A DNA stretch of 64,000 nucleotides from positions 124,001 to 188,000 of the forward strand of contig JAHLJZ010000024.1 in assembly GCA_025602915.1 (NCBI GenBank), in the 5' to 3' direction. Positions 1 to 11,696 of the stretch are shown piece by piece. The notes beneath the pieces are model-generated. The model did not search any database and was not told the DNA's origin. It was given only the letters and a program-made list of their open reading frames with translations. Position 1 is the first letter of the stretch. The number at the start of each line of letters is the position of its first letter. The translations under genes and the position numbers were made by a program. The DNA comes from Paraphysoderma sedebokerense. Lineage: Eukaryota > Blastocladiomycota > Physodermatomycetes > Physodermatales > Physodermataceae.

Positions 1-11
1 ATCCAACAGAG

Positions 12-3000
12 ATGGAGGAGTCACTTCCAAAGACGAATAGAACTGATATCGTGCAAATTCCTGTCGGCCTTCGTTGCACTGGACTCCTATTATCGCGAAT
101 ACAGGAAGATAGTCCTCATCTTAGGGACATCGTCGTCATTTCATCTTCAGCATTTGCGAACGAAAACGTATCTCCGCCAAGTTCTATTGAAGCATTCAAC
201 AGAAAGCGAGCATTGTCGTCAGAACCATTGAAAATGTTGCAGAGTGATTTATCAAAAAAAGGGAATAGCCGGAAACCGGGTGCCATTGACACCAGTTTCA
301 ACTTTGCATCTCAATCCTATCCAGGAGTAATTTCGCAACGAGCTCTGCAGTCTCAATGCACTTCACCGCCGCCAGCGGTTCCACCATCTCCCGCCTACCT
401 CAAGCAATCCTTCTCCGTATCACCGCCGACAAGTCCACAACCTTCTTGCTCAACTGCGGGGCTATCCCCAAGAACATCTTCAATGACATCTCTGACAGCG
501 AAATCCGTAGAGAAGATGAATAAGTTGAAAGAAGAAGTAAAATCTGAGTTTAAAAGTTCGGTTTCGATACCTCCTTCCCCTCGATTGCCGAGCTCTGTAA
601 AATCTCTTCGAGACAAATTCGAACAATTCTCGTGCCAGCCTCAGTCAGCCGGGGCTAGGAAATCTTACATAGTTTCGCCCTCCTCACCAAGGAAACTTTA
701 TCCGTCAAAAAAATTCTCGCCGACCGAAATATCGACCCCAGTTTTATTGGAAACTACAAATCCACAGTTAATTGAAAGATCTCTTCCAGCTATTATTCCT
801 CATCAATCTTCCTTTCACCAGTCAACATCTTCCAATTCGCCGACGGCGAGCGAGCGTAAACGCGATAGTGTCTATTCATCCGATCCCGATTCCCCATCCT
901 CCATCCCCACTCATACTCCCTTTCAACCCGCGAGAGCCGAATCCACGATATATACAGTGCGACAACCTACTTCAGTCCATCACACGTCATGTGTTTCGGA
1001 AGCTCCTCAGAAGGTAGCAGGGTCGTCTCCAGCCGTTGGGCCGAGTTCCCTTCAATCTCCTGTGTCCTTGCTTCCGTCGGAAAATACGGTTCTTCAACCC
1101 CTAGTTAAACAGTCTCAATCTCCTGCGACGCTCACAGAAACTGTAACCGATGCGGACGATAATGAAGACTTCGCAAGCCGGAAATTTCAGTTGTATGCGA
1201 GGAAAAGAGGGTCGTCATCCTCGTCTTCCCTTCCTGATCTTGCATTTTTGTCTGCAAGTATTGCTGATCTGCAAAATCTAACGTCCGAGGAGCGGCAATC
1301 ACTTGATGTACGTTACCTGATATATTGATGCAATGATTGAAACTCACAGTGTTATTTTCCAAGAGTTCACGCAGTGACAATCAATCCATTCGTTCGACGT
1401 CCACGGCTTCGGCATTTCCAGACTCATGGGCTTCCCGTATGTCCCCAGCCATTCTGAGTGAATTGTCATCTGAGGAGATTCGGCGTCAAGAAGTATGCTG
1501 CTTTCTTCATCCGAAGTAGCGTTTTTTGTCTGACCTTCGGTTATTAGGCAATCAATGAATTAGTAGAAACAGAATACTCTTTTAGCTACGATATGCAAAT
1601 GGTCCACGATTGCTTTTTGGAACCGATGAAAAGCAACGGTTTATTATCGGAACAAGAAATAGATGAAGTTTTTTCAAATTGGACTGAAATGATGATTGTC
1701 TCTAAGAATCTATATTCGGCATTACTGGCCAGAGTTAACGAGGAGTATCCCATTGTACAGTTCATCGGTGACGTATTGTTGAACGAGGTCTGAAACGATA
1801 ATATCTAAGTTCCGCCCGCAATCGCTAAAAAATGACTCATTTAGATCAGTCGATTGAAATGTTTCGCTTCATTTTGCGGTTTGGCGCAATATGGAGTCGC
1901 GAAGCTGAAAGAAAAGCAAAAAATAGATCAGAATTTGTGGGAATTCTTGCATGTAAGGCAAATTACCTTACTGCGCTCTTTGCTTGGTGGCTCACTGTTA
2001 TCAATAGGAATCAAGGAGGATCCCACATTTTGCCAAATTATCAATTGAAACATTTCTATTGAAACCGATGCAAAGAGTGACAAAAATGGTAGGTTGAGCT
2101 ATCAATTCGGATTCTGGCTGTAGAATAACCTTCCTTCTCCGCACGTGTAACTCAGCCTTTGCTCATCAAAGCGATACTGAAACACACACCGCAACATCAT
2201 CCCGACTACGCTAATATCTTTGCAGCCGATCGTATGATTGCTGATGTTCTAAATTATATCAATAATCGATGCGGTGAGATTCAGACCAAGCGACACAATG
2301 AGCAATTGATGAAGTCACTCGACCGCGACTTGGCGAAGGTGCGGGATCCTTTAAAATCAACGTTTTCGTAGGTTCCAGTCATGCATAACATTGTCGACCA
2401 ACTGCAGGATCTTGGCTTCTCTTTGTTCGACTATAATAACTCGAGGGAGCTTATCTTCTTCTCTGACATCTTGTATCAGTCTCGAAAATGTACCGCCATT
2501 CTGTTTAGCGACCTACTTATTTTGGCTTCTTGCAATAAGCTTGCCGACAAAGAAAGATACAACCTAATTAGGTGGTTCAACTTATGGTGCCTAGAAATAA
2601 AAAATATAGGAAACTTAGAAACTGTTTCTGGCTCTGACAGTTCCCGTAGTTCTCTATCTGAAGGAACTGTAGGGAGACGAGTGTCGCGCACTTTCCAAAA
2701 TTTTATGTTGGGTAGGGCACTGGTTTTTTTGATATTCTTCTTTATGTGATTTTAACTCCTATATTATAAGATCCCGACGAATTAGCACGGTCAATACACT
2801 TTTACGACATCCCGACTGACTCTCTGATTGAAATGCGGCTTCAAACATCTGAAGAAAAACGGAAATTTGCTGATCGGTTGAGCGCAGCTATTTGTTTTCT
2901 GCATAAAGCTTCCCGATTTGAATTATTCAACTTGCACTCATTAAATCATTATCCATTCCAAACCTGGAAATGTGCAACGTCGTTCGGCGGCCTTGTGTTA

Positions 3001-4348
3001 TTAGGGTCGGATCAAGCCATGTGGTACGGTCGGGAAGACAGTCTTCAAAATCAAGCTTTACCAGGTCATCGCTCCTCCTCGCTTCAAAATCGATTGTCCT
3101 AAAGTCGCCTAACCCGTTTTTCTCATCACAGGTCGATTAAGCGAGTTCTCTTCAATCAAAGAGTCCGTTGAACAAATTGAGATTGTTGAACACTTAGACC
3201 TGTGTGTTACACTTCAAGGTGGGTATATTCTGTTTTTATATCTTTTTGACAATATGGGCGTTGTTGGTATCTAACGAACAAACGTTGCCCCGGCTGAAGG
3301 CAGAAAATATAAGATATTCCTTTACAACCTCTCAGTACTTCGTCGGTCTCTAGCGGAAAAAAGCACAATGATGAACTTGAAGCATTCCTCCCAACAGCTC
3401 ATTCAAAAACTCAAGAAATCAAAGAACACTCAATTTTTCGCTACAGGAAAGATGTTTGACGAGGTCGACGTTTTAGTCTCCGTGGGCTCTAAACGATTCA
3501 TGTTGTATCAATGGAAACATAACCACCGCTCATTTGAAAAGCGACAGGCAAGTTTACTTATATTCACTGCTTTCTTTTCTTTCGCAACTGTATTACTGAA
3601 ACCTATTCAACGCAGGAATTTTACGTACCCAGGGGAAATACCTGTAATTCGATTGTTTTTCGCAAAACTCAAATTTTAGCCGCTTTAGGAAATCACTTCA
3701 CAATCATTGACGCGACGTCATCAATCGTGCAAGGTTGGTCATTATTCCCAGCGATACCTGAACGAGTCTAACAATTTGAACGACGTTAGAGATTGCTGAC
3801 CCAGATATAGTGTTACAAAAAGTATCCAATTTGGATGAAAGCATGGCATTAGAGTGTTTTCAGCTTGGCAAAGGTACTCAAAGTTTATCGCAATCGCTCA
3901 TTTGCTTGGTGGCTAACACATATTGCAATAATTATTACATTTCCGTTCTTATTCAAGATGAGTTCCTTTTGTGTTATCGAGGTAACTTTGTTGAATGCTC
4001 CCTTCCCTTATTCGTATGATCTCACCACATTGTTTAGAAATTGGCTGTGTGGTCAATTCCGCTGGAAGACAGATTAGACCGGCTTTTCTGCGGTGGCAAA
4101 GTCCTGCAAAACAAGTGCATTATGAAAAGCCGTATTTGTATGTGTATACGCTTAAAGCTGTTGAAATTTGGCAGGTGGAGGACACCCAACTGGTTCAACT
4201 CATACCAGTTCCGGCTATGACGGTTCTCAACCGCCACTTGAAATTACTTGGAGTTGGCGTCGCGGTATCTACGAACTCGCCGTTGAATATGAAAGCTACC
4301 AATGAAACGGCGTGGTTGGGCATTGTGAGAGAAAAAGCGGACAAATGA
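12..4348 (+). CDS. Rho guanine nucleotide exchange factor, DH-PH-CNH (Rom2/Tus1-like)
   Basis: Likely activates Rho1-type GTPases in cell-wall or polarity signalling at the plasma membrane. I read 14 exons (12-1307, 1364-1492, 1548-1787, 1845-1952, 2008-2088, 2156-2338, 2372-2711, 2771-3064, 3132-3218, 3300-3547, 3616-3733, 3790-3873, 3958-3981, 4038-4348), in frame throughout, about 1180 aa. Residues 1-440 are Ser/Pro-rich and probably disordered. The DH domain follows, starting AINELVETEYSF and containing FLLKPMQRVTK and PLLIKAILKHTP. A PH-like segment (RKCTAILFSDLLILAS) comes next, and a C-terminal citron homology domain runs from about LLGSDQAMWYGRED to the end. This order is that of fungal Rom2/Tus1 and metazoan citron-type GEFs. 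The frame is open to the window edge, so the true start may lie upstream. One intron (3548-3615) is GC-AG and one exon is only 24 nt. The family is secure; which yeast paralogue it matches is not. Confidence 0.88.
3548..3615 (+). other. GC-AG intron in the RhoGEF gene
   Basis: The intron begins AG|GCAAGT, a full match to the 5' splice consensus except for C in place of T at the second position, and ends in CGCAG. Removing these 68 nt joins the frame ending EKRQ to the frame starting EFYVPRGN in phase 0, inside the CNH domain. No GT nearby restores the frame. GC-AG introns are a known minor class and usually have a strong 5' consensus, as here. Confidence 0.7.
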
Positions 4349-4522
4349 CCAGATTATATATCAATGATATGTAAATGATTGACCGATCTGGGTGCACTAG
4401 ACAATAAATTAGCATGCGTTGATGCAATTCTCAACCTATACATAAAAAAATTTCTGGTTTTATTCAGTTCCGCGTTTCAACGTCATTCCTCAAAGGTATG
4501 TGTTTGAAAACATTACACTATC

Positions 4523-4604
4523 CGACAACGGCAAGATTCGAACTTGCGCGCCCAAAGGGCAACAGCTTAGCAGGCTGTCGCGTTAACCACTCCGCCACGT
4601 TGTC
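4523..4604 (-). tRNA. tRNA-Ser(GCT)
   Basis: An 82-nt class II tRNA gene on the minus strand. The acceptor arms GACAACG and CGTTGTC pair, with G as the discriminator base. The anticodon loop reads CTGCTAA, giving anticodon GCT (AGC/AGT codons). A long variable arm typical of serine tRNAs follows, then the T arm with GTTCGAATC. There is no intron. A T-run lies about 10 nt downstream in the transcribed direction, consistent with Pol III termination. The sequence is identical to the copy at 9434-9515 on the other strand, but the flanks differ. Confidence 0.95.
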
Positions 4605-5739
4605 TGCTTCCCCTGTTTCAGAATTGTTAAAAGATATCATAATTAATCAGATCATTAAAAGTAGATTCTTCTGAGTGCTCTGCTCGGCCTCTAAAAAGTC
4701 AGCATTTTTCTTACCATCTGAATCCGCTGAGAATACAGAGGGGCTGGGCGATTTCATTCATAACCGCAAATCTTGTAGATTGGGTGATCGCCATTGTAGT
4801 ATTTAAGAACTTTCAAGGCCGTTTCAAACAGAGAAACTAGCATTCACTTATATAATTTCCGGTGTCCTTGTTGCCCGAGCAATCTCAATCATGCGTATCA
4901 GATATAACCTCGCTTGTCGAAAGTGGTATTATAATCCTCAAAATAAATAAACATCAGAAGACCTTCGACAAATATGTCGCAATCAAGGGAATTATTTGTG
5001 CGCATTAATTTTTCGCAAGGAAGTTAATGAAACAGGTTCGTCGTTTTGAGTACATATTTTCCGATACACAATGATTATTCAATCAAGTAGTAGAGAATGC
5101 TCATAAATTGATATCACTCTATGACTTCACCAACCGTAGACGAATTCTAAATTCCAACAGCACGCAGCAAAAATAACGATGGCTATTACTTTTCAATATA
5201 CCGACAGCTTGACGCCGACTGCAAATTAGAGAAAGGTACCAGATATTTCAGGAAATAACGAAATACTAGTCATATCTGGCATTGGTATCATACTCGAAAT
5301 TTGCATTATATTTGTAAGGATTAACGAATACCCAATCACAAAATACATCGCACCTGGTAATAACATCGAACACCACTTAAAGAGCAAATATCTTCGATAC
5401 CCATTTTTTCGTTACATGCAGTCATGATATTATGGTACTCACGATCTTTCTTCGATATCGAAAATAATAAATGTGGTACTTCACTCACTAATTTCATCAC
5501 ATGAAAAAGGCATCCATAATAGAATCATTCTTACTAACATATACCGTCAATCAACCCGAGTGTAAGGGGCGCAAAAGTGCGACGTGGTTCAGTCTTTTCG
5601 AGTGTCGCCTGATGCCAAAGTTCTAACGTATTTAACAACAGATGATCAGTCAAAATACCTCGGTCCGTATTGACGATTGTAAATTGATTGGTTGGCATAA
5701 TATCTGTTGACAACATGTTGCTGAAAAGGACCTTCAGGA

Positions 5740-5835
5740 CATCCCAGGTGAGGGCACCCGCTCCCCCCTGCGCAGATATTTCGAGGAGATACATCGGGAG
5801 ATGTCAATAAATCCAGAAACATCTCTACATGCAGG
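5740..5835. repeat. Short degenerate GACATC/GATGTC repeat tract
   Basis: A weaker copy of the pattern seen at 7155-7590. It contains CAGGACATCCCAGG, GAGATACATCGGGAGATGTC and related words at roughly 10-12 bp spacing. The tract is short and imperfect, so only its similarity to the larger array supports the call. Confidence 0.4.
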
Positions 5836-7154
5836 ACAAAACCTGAAGAGTTGTTGTATGGAAACAGAAAGAGACAGAATTACTGATTTCGAGCAGAATG
5901 TCGACTGTTTGTGAGAAAAAAATCGGAATTTGCAGTTCAAATGACTATATATACATTGCCATATTTAATGCACCTAACATGCGTTACGTTTTCCGGATTG
6001 GTATTTTGATATTCATAACACATTCCTAGTTTTAATGTTTTGCATGGATATTTAAAATTTGAGAAAGTGAATAGGCAATGATTACGTATCAGATGTTACG
6101 ACTATAATTTCTTTAATCACCTTATATCAAAAATGAAACCCAAAATTTATGTGCAAACGAATTGCACCACTCTTCTATATATCGTCAATTGACAGACAAA
6201 ACATCCATATCATCGGAATCATGATACTGAAAGTATTTGGTTTCATACTGTATGGGGGTTTAGATATGTACGCTGGTTTTGAAGGAATTTTAATTCCATG
6301 GAACCGAATGCTTATCGAATGGGAGGGTTCTTGATTGAGCTGTTTGAAGGAATAGCGAGCCCAGAAACGATAAAAATGGCGAGGTTCTCATTGGGTTTAG
6401 GGGACTAAAGGGTAAGACGAGGAGTTAGACAGTTTGTGTACATTACAGGACAATAGCTAAGTACTGATAGTTCTGGTTTTGTGCTTTTTGGAGGCTGGGA
6501 ATGCATTTGCGGATACTTTCTGGAAGTGTCAGTGTTCATTTTACCCTGAGTTGAACAGTGTACCGTTTTAACATTGTGTATGATGTGTGTGACGTGTGTA
6601 TCTCGTTTGTATGTCTGATGAACTAATTGTTAAGATGAGCAAAATCAGAATGTTTCTTTAGAAGAATATTGTAACCTATTTAACTATACTAAAAATAAAA
6701 AGATAAAAGTAAATTCTTCAATTCTCAACATTAATTTCATTCCATCTTTAACAAGTGCTTTGTTATGAATATTCAGCGTGGCTTAACTCATCAAACTTCC
6801 GAAATGTCAAGGTTTCGGATTACATAAATTCATGATTTGAGCAGTGCCGGTTTGTAACATAGCGATCGGTATTCTGTTGGAAAACCACTGAGTCTCTACT
6901 CCTGATTATATTGATGTACTTTAGAATGAAGGGAGAAGGGTTACTTAATTTTGTTGACTATTTACTGTTCTGAGGTTGGTTTTTGTTCATGCTTTATGTC
7001 TATTGACAATCTAAAAATTGCTATTGAAGAATAAACCTCAACTGATTTGGTTCAGTATTCATAATATATTCATATTACCTCAACAAAAATACTCTTGACA
7101 ACGCTTATTTAAAGTTTAATGAAACATCTGACTTGCTGTCTCATACACAACCAT

Positions 7155-7590
7155 GATCGGGTGATATCCCTAGGACGTCTCGTGGGTTATCTTTGCGACC
7201 TCCCAGTGTCCTCCCCTCTAGATGTCCTCAGGATGTCCTCGCGCCGCGATGATTTACAGCACACGTCCCGGCGACATCCTCACCAAAGATGTCTGCAGGA
7301 TATTTTTGCCTTGGAATGTCTCTGTGACATCTTGCCGGAATATCTCCAACATATCCCACGAGACATCCTAGGGACATCTCCGGCACTATCCGCAGGACGT
7401 TCTGGGTAAGGACCTCCTGGTGAAATCTCTGCTACTTAGTGTGTTTCACCTGATAAAAAGAATTTTCTTCAGTAATTAAGCATGATTGTCCCCCCGGAAG
7501 TCGCGTCAAATGATATCTCAGCGGCATTTCCATGATAACATGTCCTCCGTGGACGAGATTTCAGGATGCCGGCACGATATCTAGATATAA
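7155..7590. repeat. Degenerate tandem array of 11-12 bp units (consensus near GAYRTCYC plus 3-4 bases)
   Basis: About 20 successive units in 7155-7410 can be cut so that each starts with a variant of GATATC, GACGTC, GATGTC or GACATC followed by a C-rich tail, for example GATGTCCTCAG, GATGTCTGCAG, GACATCCTAGG and GACATCTCCGG. After a gap of about 75 bp a second, sparser set runs to 7590. The units are near-palindromic hexamers about one helical turn apart. They diverge too much for ordinary satellite expansion of a single unit. An open frame at 7119-7409 is a by-product of this composition. I do not know a named family for it. Confidence 0.6.
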
Positions 7591-8724
7591 TATGACTTAA
7601 ACATATCCACATCCAAAACATTTTGGCAGCAAATTGCAGTGTCCTTATGTTCAGCCTTGTCATATTTTCATTAGTAGTATAAACTCAATATTACTTTAGA
7701 TTTGAGAATACTGATTCGAAAGCACAGAAATGTAATTTTAGTAACAAACGGCCAAACCCAACCCTGAACTCACCCTGAAGATCAAAAGCGCATTGAGGTA
7801 TAATCATTTGTTGGTAAACATACACCACAAGACCCATTTTATGCCCCACTAGCCTCGCATGCCCATTTCTGAGCGAATTATTGGGATCAAACCATGTCAA
7901 AAGTACTTTACTTAGCGATTATCTTAATTTTAATGATAAGATTTGTAAGCCCAAATTGCGCATTATAACAATGCATTACTGAACTGAGCTTATCCTGTAT
8001 GATTGGCCAACAACATGGAATTCCTTTTCCTGAGAAGATTTTATGTAAGTTCAATCCTTTTAGAAATTCCCCACAGTTCTAGCAAAATCGATTTCGTACT
8101 ATGTCAACTCGAGTTCAAAGAATTGGTTTTTAACTAGCGTAAGTACCAATTAAAAGATTGATCGTGACGGGAACACGATAGTTCAAATTGACAGGCCACT
8201 TCGATTAAAATGAGACAATTTCAGTGGTGAAGTATGCCGCTCATGCTTAGAAAATAATCCTGATGTCGGTTGACATTTATTCCGTTGACATAATTATGAT
8301 TATAGAGATATTCATTGCGTATGGGATAAACCTCGGTGCATGGCGCATTCGAGGGATTAGCCAGGCAGACGGTCTATTTATTACTAAATTTATACGCCGA
8401 AATAATCCATTGACAGCAATAAATCGGTGAAAAAATTTAAATATTTTAGAACTATGATCGTTGGCGAGTTAAACGAATGGTATAAAACGCAGATTATAAG
8501 ATTCCTGTTCATTTTTCATTTGTCGGCAAGCATATGTTCTCCTATCCACTTTATAAAGGATTAGGTGAGATTAGCACTAATAAATTACGTCTATGTTACC
8601 AATCCTTCTATTTATTTATGGATACCGTGAATATGATATGTACAATATAGGTTTAATATATGTCTTCTTGCCGTATCGCTATGGAATTTTCTTGTAATAA
8701 AAGTTTAATATCTGTGGAAAGCTG

Positions 8725-9235
8725 TTACCCCATTGTCGTGTAGACTTTTACATTTAAACCCAACATATCTAAAAGTCTACGCGACATATTTCGGTGGAGA
8801 GAATCTGCGCATACATGGTGATTATACGAGCCACGAAGTGGCGACAGCAATTGTATTGATTGAAGCTTGAGTGGACTGTTTTGCGGTAGCTTCACTGATT
8901 CCCTGACAAATGTATCCCTGTACCTTCTCCGAAATTCCGAGCTCTGTGTACTGTCTCCGGAGACCCTCCAGGCGGCGCTCTCGTGATGATTTAGTCTGAT
9001 CATTGTTGCGCTTGGGTAAAGAATGGTCTGCTCTGTCAGTGGAAACCGAATCGGGTTGTCGATGGTCATATGAAGGAGCTGGGAATACCACACTGACGAT
9101 GGCCAAATTGGGGCGATCACGGTTGCTGTGGCCTGTTCGTCCGCAATCTTCTTTAGGATCCGACCCTGAGCACATAAGGATGCGGGACAATCCATGCGTT
9201 GTGATCCTTCCATGGAATCTTGAAGGCAGTTTATT
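8725..9235 (-). mobile_element. Fossil fragment of a DIRS/Ngaro-like (tyrosine recombinase) retroelement
   Basis: The minus-strand translation of this stretch resembles the linker between the RT-RNase H region and the tyrosine recombinase of DIRS-type elements. It has GRILKKIADEQATA, then IAPIWPSSVWYSQLL, then a segment ending AAWRVSG before a basic stretch. The pattern 'APxWPxxxWYxxLL ... AWxxSG' is characteristic of this group. Only a fragment remains; I see no complete reverse transcriptase, recombinase or terminal repeats. It is an old, broken copy within the gene-poor island. The call rests on motif recognition by eye. Confidence 0.45.
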
Positions 9236-9433
9236 TTATGAAGAAACATCGATGTATAATTAACTATGGGCAAAAAAAAGATAATAGCATCGCTCTACTC
9301 GACAAAGGAATAAAACTATTGAAATTAAAGCCTACCTTTCTTAAACTTCCTTATCCGCTTACGACGTTTCACATCAGCTCTGTTTATTTACTCGCCGCAT
9401 GATAGCTGATAAAGTCACTGCTGTGTCGAACCC

Positions 9434-9515
9434 GACAACGTGGCGGAGTGGTTAACGCGACAGCCTGCTAAGCTGTTGCCCTTTGGGCGCGCAAGTTCGA
9501 ATCTTGCCGTTGTCG
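9434..9515 (+). tRNA. tRNA-Ser(GCT), second copy
   Basis: An 82-nt class II tRNA, base-for-base identical to the minus-strand gene at 4523-4604, with anticodon GCT and a long variable arm. It is followed within 5 nt by a run of five T, a Pol III terminator. The two genes form a perfect 82-bp inverted repeat about 4.8 kb apart. Identity stops at the gene ends. Confidence 0.95.
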
Positions 9516-10150
9516 AAACTTTTTGCATTTCATGTCTCAAAATGTAGCCACCATGTTATCCTGCCCTTCTGCCCATCTGAGGAATTGAACAATGTCACTG
9601 TTGAAAAATCGTCTACAAGCGAGTAGCCCAATAATTCCTCAAGTCATAGATAATACCATAAAACTTTCTCATGAAGGAATTCAGACTGTATTTGTTAAGA
9701 ATTTGTTAAGAATCGTGAAGTAAAGAGTGGCCGCGTCCAGTATATAAGGGATGCGAAGACTTTTATATAGACGTGGACTGTAAGAGAACCTATCGACTAC
9801 CAAATCAAACGTGTGAACTGTGAATAACCACATATATAATTACACAGTACAATAGCATTGAATACATCATCATCTCGGGCTGATCTAGTGTTATTGGACC
9901 ACCATTCCTAACGATATTTTGAAAATCGGAAAAATCATTGTACTTGCCGTTAAACAGTCGCTGGCTTTCCTGATCGATGCAAGTGCAAGATTGGAGACTC
10001 CCAAGTCTCGACGCGTTGATCAGCGATTCAGCAGGGCTGGATTCTTTGGTTCCGTACTTACCAAAAGAAAGTCATCCACTTCTACTTACAGTGTATCTGC
10101 ATTCTGCACTAACAATTTCTGATATTTCGAGCCGACTCTATTACAAACCG
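9516..10150 (+). other. Intergenic and upstream region of the SPATA17 homologue
   Basis: No separate gene is visible. The frame of SPATA17 exon 1 is open back to an upstream ATG at 9977, which would add 58 residues that have no counterpart in the family. I therefore treat 9977-10150 as 5' leader. A TATA-like TATATAAGG lies near 9740. Confidence 0.4.
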
Positions 10151-11589
10151 ATGGCATGGCATTTTGGGGAGATTTTAGCATTGAACGGAAGTGATTTAGC
10201 CAATGAGTTTTTCGAGGTATCAAAGTATGTTCAAATTACAGGAAATCATTCCTTCCATCCCGCCAAGAATACTAATGTCAATTGACCTCTGTCTATCTCC
10301 TTTGTATTTGGCTTTAGTATTGCAGAAAGAAGACGAGCAACGGAACATCGAGCAGTCATTAAAATACAAAGAACCTGGAAGCGTCACATTCACCGTCGCT
10401 GGATTCGAGAGCTTCAGTCTGTAGTCATTCTGTCACTGTAACTCACTACAAGCGTGTTGATATAATATTCGTAACAGAAAAATGGCTGTCATCCTTCAAA
10501 GCGCTTATAAAGGCCATGTGAGTCGGAATGAAGCCGCGACCTATTTATGTTGGAGAGCAAAAGAAGATCGAATTCACCATTACAACGAAATGGCGACCAA
10601 TATTCAAAGAATGTGTGTATTTTTGTATTTGTTATTCAAGGAAGATCGAAAAATAGCGGAACTGAAAGGACCTAATATATACGTAGATGGCGAGGATATC
10701 TTAGTCGAAAACTCGAGTTGGATTATTATAAAAGAAAGAACTATATAGCAGAAATTAAGACGAGGGTTGGCAAATTTTCCTTGAAGAGTTGTTTTTCTAG
10801 TTTAATTCTCGGCTTTTGTATTTATTAGGGGGATGAACTTCGAATTCGATTGAACCATCACATGAAGGAGCAGATAATGCAAAACGAGGTAACGTCCCGA
10901 CCATTGATCTCCCCGTTATCGCATTTTTGTTGCTCAACTTTTCTGCTTAGAGGGAGAAAATGAAGCTGGTCCGACAACATAATGAAAAGCTGGCGGGTAA
11001 TTTACATCACCTGCTCTCCACGAAATCTATTCCAGGGGTCCTTTCGACTAGAGCAACGACAGACTCGCATCCTCACAATAATGATTGTCAGGGCTTTGGT
11101 TATACCAAATCAGAGCAAGCCGGAACAGGAGAAAGACAGCCTATTCTGACTCATGCAGTGAAAGATTCTTTCTTGCCAATGTCTATTGATTATGTACACA
11201 CACATGTTGCAAATGATCAACCGAGTTCGACGACAAAAACTTATCACATGTGCGAACTCGTACCAGCGAAAAGGAGAGAGCTTTTAAATTTGAATGAAAC
11301 ACTCAACCGTAAAGTCGGAAGCGATGAGATTATAGCGCAAAAGAGGAATGTTGGTTCCAAAATCACAGCTGACAGTACGGCTAGACTTGCTATGGGCCGT
11401 TTAAACGAGCGACAACTGAAGAACAACAATCAATTGAAGGTGAGAGGTAATCTCGATGACTAGAATGTAGTCCAAATTACTCACATTGGGTAGTCATTCA
11501 TCCGAGAATCATTGAAAAGAACATCTTACCAACCCACAAGTATTGCAAGACATAAATTTATGGCAGATTTTGATTCGAGTAATGAATAA
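10151..11589 (+). CDS. SPATA17: SPATA17 homologue, IQ-motif axonemal protein
   Basis: Seven exons (10151-10224, 10318-10437, 10478-10612, 10705-10765, 10829-10888, 10951-11439, 11494-11589) join in frame to 344 aa, close to the 361 aa of human SPATA17. The N-terminal part has IQ-type repeats that should bind calmodulin: AVIKIQRTWKRHIHRRW, then MAVILQSAYKGHVSRNE and MATNIQR. After them comes the family signature HHLLSTKSIPGV, matching the 'YLLSTKQIPGI' block of animal proteins. SPATA17 is found in organisms with motile cilia and is linked to the axoneme central apparatus, so it implies flagellated zoospores. I chose ATG 10151 because the family has only a short leader before the first IQ segment; ATG 9977 is an in-frame alternative. 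Confidence 0.82.
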
Positions 11590-11696
11590 AATTGTAAGAG
11601 GCGTCGGAGCAACTTTCAATAAAAGGCGGAACTCGTGCTAGTTTCAAAAGTCCTTCCTTTGTGCTTCAGCGACTTCTCACTTTTTCTCCGTAAAAC

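Larger units (their letters stand above)
4605..9433. other. Island with no intact gene between inverted tRNA-Ser genes
   Basis: Almost 5 kb without a convincing intact gene, in a window where genes are otherwise spaced by hundreds of bases. It is mostly AT-rich, with frequent stops in all frames. It contains degenerate GATGTC/GACATC repeat tracts (about 5740-5835 and 7155-7590) and a fossil of a DIRS-like retroelement near 8725-9235. The rest shows nothing I can assign. Short ORFs inside it lack introns, family motifs or a protein-like composition. Confidence 0.6.

Noticed and set aside
7119-7409. 96-aa plus-strand open frame
   Set aside because: It coincides with the degenerate GATGTC repeat array; the translation follows the repeat composition and has no family features.
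8725-9273. A host gene on the minus strand
   Set aside because: The motifs are those of a retroelement linker region and no host-gene exon structure is seen.
4523-9515. The inverted 82-bp repeat as the ends of a single large transposon
   Set aside because: Both repeats are complete, foldable tRNA-Ser genes with Pol III terminators, and identity stops exactly at the gene ends.
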